DNA of 9,389 nucleotides from Bacteriovoracaceae bacterium (lineage in GTDB: Bacteria > Bdellovibrionota > Bacteriovoracia > Bacteriovoracales > Bacteriovoracaceae). The stretch lies in contig CANETG010000090.1 in the NCBI GenBank assembly GCA_947440875.1, positions 1 to 9,389 of the forward strand. Direction: 5' to 3'. Below, in pieces: positions 6,831 through 9,389 of the stretch (positions within the stretch are counted from its first letter, which is position 1; every line of letters begins with the position of its first letter). The notes beneath the pieces were generated by a model. The model did not search any database. It worked only from the letters and a program-made list of their open reading frames with translations, and was not told the origin of the DNA. The position numbers and the translations under genes are program-made.

Positions 6831-7759
6831 TACTTTCCTAATTGAAACAAATACGAAGGCTGAGACTTCGTCTCGAGTTTTCCACGAATCGTAGAAAGTG
6901 TGTCTTCCGTTTCTTGCATCAGATCCGTGAGAGAAAATCTTTTTCTCTGTGGCTTCATGTAGCGAAGAGCGAATTTACCTTTGAGCTTCAGGTCTTTGTG
7001 AATCATCCGCCCTGCTTGCCAGAGGCCCGCGATTTCATCGACGAGACCCATTTCCTTGGCTTCAGTTCCGTGGAAAATCTGTCCTTGAGCGAGCTCATTG
7101 ATATCAACTTTCAGTCGTCTGCCACGAACGGCGACGATGTCATCTTTAAACTGCTGGTGCGTCCCTGCGAGAAGTTTCGTGAGGAACTCACGCTCTTCAT
7201 CGGTCATCGGACGGCCAGGATTACCGATGTCTTTGTAACGACCGGCCTTGATGGTCTCCTGCTTAAACTTCGCAAATTTGAAAAGTTCCGAGAGATCCGC
7301 CATCTGCATGATCACTCCGATGGAACCCGTGAGTGTTCCGGCGTTAGCATAAATTTTTCGTGTTCCGGCACCGATGTAGTAGCCGCCAGAGGCAGCGACT
7401 GAACCGAAGCTTGAATAGACAGGCTTAATCTTATTGATCCGTCTGACTTCTTCGTAAATTTCCTGAGTCGGAGCAACCGCTCCGCCGGGAGAATCGATCC
7501 GAAGAAGGATCGCTTTAATATCCTTATCCTCTTCCGCAGTCAGAAGCATCTCCACAACTCTTTTCGAATCCATGATCTCATTTTCGATCGGGATTACGGC
7601 GATGGCGGCATTCTTGGAAGAATCAAGAAGACTCTCTCCCATCGAAGTCGATTCTCGAAGTTGGGAAACGGTGTAAAAGGCAAAAACAATAAAGATGAAA
7701 AAGAGGACAGTGACGAGGATAAAAATCCCGACAATGCCTTTAGAACGTTCGCGGCTCAA
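6830..7759 (-). CDS. sppA: SppA-type signal peptide peptidase (S49 family, short form)
   Basis: This membrane-bound serine protease digests signal peptides left after secretion. The 309-residue product is the short, single-domain form. A cytoplasmic N-terminus (MSRERSKG) and one membrane helix (about 9-31) precede the protease domain. Motifs in order are 'LLRIDSPGGAV' (85-95), 'VAASGGYYI' with nucleophile S124, 'GTLTGSIGVI' (141-150) and 'GRYKDIG' with the general-base Lys K176. The 52-residue spacing between Ser and Lys fits the family. The start is TTG at 7759: AAGGAG (7771-7766) lies 6 nt upstream and no in-frame ATG is near. A candidate promoter precedes it, making sppA the first gene of the block; lapB overlaps its stop by 1 nt. 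Catalytic residues are intact, so it should be active. Confidence 0.93.
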   Translation of the reverse strand: MSRERSKGIVGIFILVTVLFFIFIVFAFYTVSQLRESTSMGESLLDSSKNAAIAVIPIENEIMDSKRVVEMLLTAEEDKDIKAILLRIDSPGGAVAPTQEIYEEVRRINKIKPVYSSFGSVAASGGYYIGAGTRKIYANAGTLTGSIGVIMQMADLSELFKFAKFKQETIKAGRYKDIGNPGRPMTDEEREFLTKLLAGTHQQFKDDIVAVRGRRLKVDINELAQGQIFHGTEAKEMGLVDEIAGLWQAGRMIHKDLKLKGKFALRYMKPQRKRFSLTDLMQETEDTLSTIRGKLETKSQPSYLFQLGK

Positions 7760-7765
7760 GGGAAA

Positions 7766-7771
7766 CTCCTT
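7766..7771 (-). promoter_or_regulatory. Ribosome binding site that fixes the TTG start of sppA
   Basis: AAGGAG on the minus strand lies 6 nt before TTG 7759. No competing ATG or GTG with such a site occurs nearby, so the rare start codon is well supported. Confidence 0.8.
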
Positions 7772-7791
7772 CCAATGGATTTCAGAGCTTA

Positions 7792-7821
7792 AGTATAGCG
7801 AATGTTAGGGAAAAAAGGCAA
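7792..7821 (-). promoter_or_regulatory. Candidate sigma-70-type promoter for the sppA-lapB-tol block
   Basis: A TTGCCT box (7821-7816) and a TATACT box (7797-7792) are separated by 18 bp on the minus strand. They match the consensus at 4 and 5 of 6 positions. Transcription would begin around 7785, leaving a short leader before the AAGGAG at 7771. The -35 box overlaps the T-tract of the upstream gene's terminator. No other obvious promoter was found inside the block, where intergenic gaps are absent or tiny. Confidence 0.5.
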
Positions 7822-7846
7822 AGAAAGGGTTAGAGAAGTCCCTTTC
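7811..7846 (-). terminator. Intrinsic terminator at the 3' end of the phospholipase D gene
   Basis: On the minus strand GAAAGGG (7846-7840) and CCCTTTC (7829-7823) form a perfect 7 bp stem around a 10 nt loop. The stem is followed by a T-rich tract TTTGCCTTTTTT (7822-7811). The TAA stop codon of the phospholipase gene falls in the loop. The T-tract is interrupted by GCC, so efficiency may be partial. Confidence 0.6.
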
Positions 7847-9194
7847 GGCCACAACTGTCTAGGCGTTTTTGAATATCAGCTTCGGCCTTCGCTGTGACTC
7901 CAATTGTGGCACCAGAAAGAACACGGTTATATTCCTGCGTAAAGCGGTCTGAAATTGAAGTGTTTTCGATGAAAAGCATTGTCTCATCATTGGCGCTGTT
8001 GGCAGAGTCCGACCAATTATGTGAACCAACTAAAACGTACTTCCCATCAATCACTGCATATTTGTGATGAAGCTTATCCCCACCTGGAAGAGTTGCCATG
8101 GCGCCTTCACGAATAGGGTTTTTCCAAGGTTTGTTGCCGAGCTCTGGTTTGCAATTGAGTCCCAGCATTTCCAGCCCGAGCATATCAAGCAGCTCTGAAT
8201 AATCCCGGAAGGCAAAGCGCGCTTCAATGATCGTCCCAATTTCAACACCCGCGTTGTGGCGCTCTTCCAGAGCATCAACGAGTTTCTGCTCAGAGAAAAC
8301 AAAAAGAGCTGCCTTAAATGAGCGCTGAGCTTTTTTCATGTACTGGATGATCAGACCGTTGGTTGTCTGCTCGTAGGGAACAGATTTTGAAGCAGGAGAA
8401 AATTGGACGGTGATTTTTGAACCAGCTACCGAGAAAGTTTTCGGTGCTCTCAATCTCTTGTTGAGCCCAAACGCTCCCTGCTTTCCATTTCCCCACATCA
8501 GCATGAATTCTTCATTGAAGTAGGCCGCCATCTCGGTGGAATCAGCGACGATCAGGGAATTGGGATTTCCGACCGAAGAAGGTGTACTGTAGTCGCCGTG
8601 GATACAGCTGAGAGTGAAGTTCGCCGTACTCATGATGATCGTTTTGCCATCGATGATCACGAACTTGTGGTGCATGAGAGCAGAACCCATCGATGGCCCA
8701 AAGCTGTCATCAATCACCGGAACTTTGCCTTTATTCAGAATATAAACGGCGTCGCGCGATTCAAGTTCCGAAATCTCAAGCTTGGCATTTCTGTTCACAT
8801 CAACGAACGCGCGGAGGTCTCGGTTATCTGTCCCCTCGGCTTCCTCCTCAGCTCCTCCGACAAGTTGGTGGAGGACATCAAAGTTATAATCTTTTTCTAA
8901 GATCACACGCACATCGAGGCCCAGCTTTTTTTTCTCCACGAGAAGAAGGGCCACCGAAGGAAGACGCATTTCCTGAACAGCGAGATAAATAGATTTTTTT
9001 GCGGTTTGAATTTTTTGAATTATGACGGCTTCAAGATTATCCCCACGGCGGTTAATCCCCCGATAAGGATCCGTGTATTGAGACCTTGGGTTATGATTGA
9101 AATAAACTTCCACTCCAAAAGCGGAGGAAATAAGAAAGAAAGAAACGAGAATCGAACTGAAATATTTCAAAAACGACCTACTTATTAATCTCAC
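7830..9194 (-). CDS. Secreted phospholipase D-superfamily protein with two HKD motifs and an EF-hand-like loop
   Basis: This 454-residue protein has an N-terminal signal peptide (about 1-27, ending 'FLISSAFG') and two complete HKD catalytic motifs. The first is H175-x-K177-x4-D182 followed by 'STANFT'; the second is H376-x-K378-x4-D383 followed by 'GSHNWSDSANSANDE'. The pair would form one active site that cleaves or transfers phosphodiester bonds, in phospholipids or nucleic acids. Substrate cannot be told from sequence. An insert before HKD1 holds an EF-hand-like loop (D132-x-N134-x-N136...E143) that could bind calcium. The GTG at 9194 is the only reasonable in-frame start that keeps the whole signal peptide; it has just a weak AGG 5 nt upstream. 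A TTG at codon 9 is an alternative. The gene appears to be a separate transcript, ending in its own terminator. Confidence 0.9.
   Translation of the reverse strand: MRLISRSFLKYFSSILVSFFLISSAFGVEVYFNHNPRSQYTDPYRGINRRGDNLEAVIIQKIQTAKKSIYLAVQEMRLPSVALLLVEKKKLGLDVRVILEKDYNFDVLHQLVGGAEEEAEGTDNRDLRAFVDVNRNAKLEISELESRDAVYILNKGKVPVIDDSFGPSMGSALMHHKFVIIDGKTIIMSTANFTLSCIHGDYSTPSSVGNPNSLIVADSTEMAAYFNEEFMLMWGNGKQGAFGLNKRLRAPKTFSVAGSKITVQFSPASKSVPYEQTTNGLIIQYMKKAQRSFKAALFVFSEQKLVDALEERHNAGVEIGTIIEARFAFRDYSELLDMLGLEMLGLNCKPELGNKPWKNPIREGAMATLPGGDKLHHKYAVIDGKYVLVGSHNWSDSANSANDETMLFIENTSISDRFTQEYNRVLSGATIGVTAKAEADIQKRLDSCGRKGLL
8766..8801 (-). other. EF-hand-like calcium-binding loop inside the phospholipase D protein
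   Basis: Residues 132-143 read D-V-N-R-N-A-K-L-E-I-S-E. Acidic or amide side chains occupy loop positions 1, 3, 5, 9 and 12, and Leu sits at the hydrophobic position 8. This fits the 12-residue EF-hand loop, although position 6 is Ala instead of the usual Gly. It precedes HKD1 by about 30 residues. Confidence 0.6.
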
Positions 9195-9207
9195 TAATAC
9201 CTGACAT
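9178..9207 (-). other. Nine-codon leader ORF overlapping the phospholipase D start
   Basis: ATG 9207 has the best ribosome binding site in this leader (AGGAG at 9217-9213, spacer 5 nt). It encodes MSGISEINK and a TAG stop at 9180-9178. The GTG of the phospholipase gene (9194) lies inside it in another frame. This could be a leader peptide that controls or feeds translation of the main gene, or the trace of a frameshift. Coding function is not shown. Confidence 0.3.
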
Positions 9208-9215
9208 AAATTCTC

Positions 9216-9236
9216 CTAATAAACCCTACTCGTCAT
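9216..9236 (-). other. Six-codon leader ORF further upstream
   Basis: ATG 9236 is preceded by AGAGG (9248-9244, spacer 7 nt) and encodes MTSRVY before a TAG stop (9218-9216). The stop overlaps the AGGAG that serves the next mini-ORF. Such a short ORF can be chance; it is listed because of the chained arrangement. Confidence 0.2.
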
Positions 9237-9254
9237 CCAAAATCCTCTTACTTT

Positions 9255-9276
9255 GCAAAATCTAAACAGTTTTTGC
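9255..9276. repeat. Inverted repeat in the divergent intergenic region
   Basis: GCAAAA (9255-9260) and TTTTGC (9271-9276) are perfect inverted arms around 10 nt. They lie between the phospholipase gene and the divergent right-edge gene. This could be a regulator site serving either gene. No convincing promoter hexamers were found for either direction in 9208-9373. Confidence 0.25.
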
Positions 9277-9373
9277 GCCACATTAAGAACATGAAATAAG
9301 TGAACTTCATTTTTAATTTGGCCAGCCGAAGAGAAAGTATGGGTCCATGGAGGACTCATACGAGGGAATCCTT

Positions 9374-9389
9374 ATGATGAAAAATCTCA
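9374..9389 (+). CDS. Start of a divergent gene, cut by the right window edge
   Basis: On the plus strand ATGATGAAAAATCTC begins at 9374, with GAGGG (9362-9366) 7 nt upstream. Only five full codons (MMKNL) are visible. That beginning would suit a signal peptide, but nothing can be said about function. An in-frame ATG at 9347 is a possible longer start with a poorer binding site. The gene is divergent from the phospholipase gene. Confidence 0.5.

Noticed and set aside
6842..7402. A 186-codon open frame on the plus strand opposite sppA
   Set aside because: It is fully antisense to a clear S49 protease with intact motifs, lacks a recognisable domain, and reads as a low-complexity mirror of the coding strand.
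9291..9310. ATGAA...TTCAT hairpin followed by TTTTTAATTT, plus strand, as a terminator
   Set aside because: The stem is only 5 AT-rich pairs and lies upstream of the divergent gene, where no plus-strand transcript is expected to end.

Overview
The window comes from a Gram-negative, double-membraned bacterium. It carries a Tol envelope system (TolQ, TolR, a TolA/TonB-type protein and TolB), a LapB-type regulator of lipopolysaccharide synthesis and an SppA signal-peptide peptidase. The gene mix, moderate GC content and many secreted proteins of unknown function would suit Bdellovibrionota or a similar deep 'deltaproteobacterial' lineage. That placement is an impression from the proteins; no taxonomic marker is present.

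Layout: almost everything reads leftward (minus strand). At the right edge a divergent plus-strand gene just starts (9374 onward). About 165 bp of intergenic DNA separates it from a secreted two-HKD phospholipase D-family protein (7830-9194, minus). The phospholipase gene has two tiny RBS-equipped ORFs in its leader and ends in a hairpin-plus-T-tract terminator whose loop holds its stop codon. Directly after that terminator lies a plausible sigma-70-type promoter (7792-7821), which opens a nine-gene, near-gapless block: sppA (TTG start), lapB-like, a small secreted SH3-like protein, a secreted protein that looks like a degenerate M48 metallopeptidase, a polytopic membrane protein of unknown family, tolQ, tolR, tolA-like and tolB. 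Genes in the block overlap by 1-38 nt or are separated by only 1-5 nt. After tolB (stop at 237) a 135 bp gap holds a second candidate promoter and two short inverted repeats, followed by the start of another minus-strand gene (101 to 1) that is cut by the window edge.

How the genes may work together: TolQ and TolR form the proton-motive-force-driven inner-membrane motor, the TolA-like protein spans the periplasm, and TolB is the periplasmic propeller that normally meets the outer-membrane lipoprotein Pal. Pal and CpoB are not present in the window. SppA and LapB are inner-membrane quality-control factors: leftover signal peptides for SppA, and LpxC/FtsH control of lipid A supply for LapB. Their apparent co-transcription with Tol suggests an envelope-homeostasis operon linking membrane protein turnover, LPS supply and outer-membrane constriction. 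The three unassigned proteins between lapB and tolQ are the best candidates for new envelope factors.

No rRNA, tRNA, CRISPR array, insertion sequence or phage feature was seen. No stretch longer than 300 bp lacks a gene.
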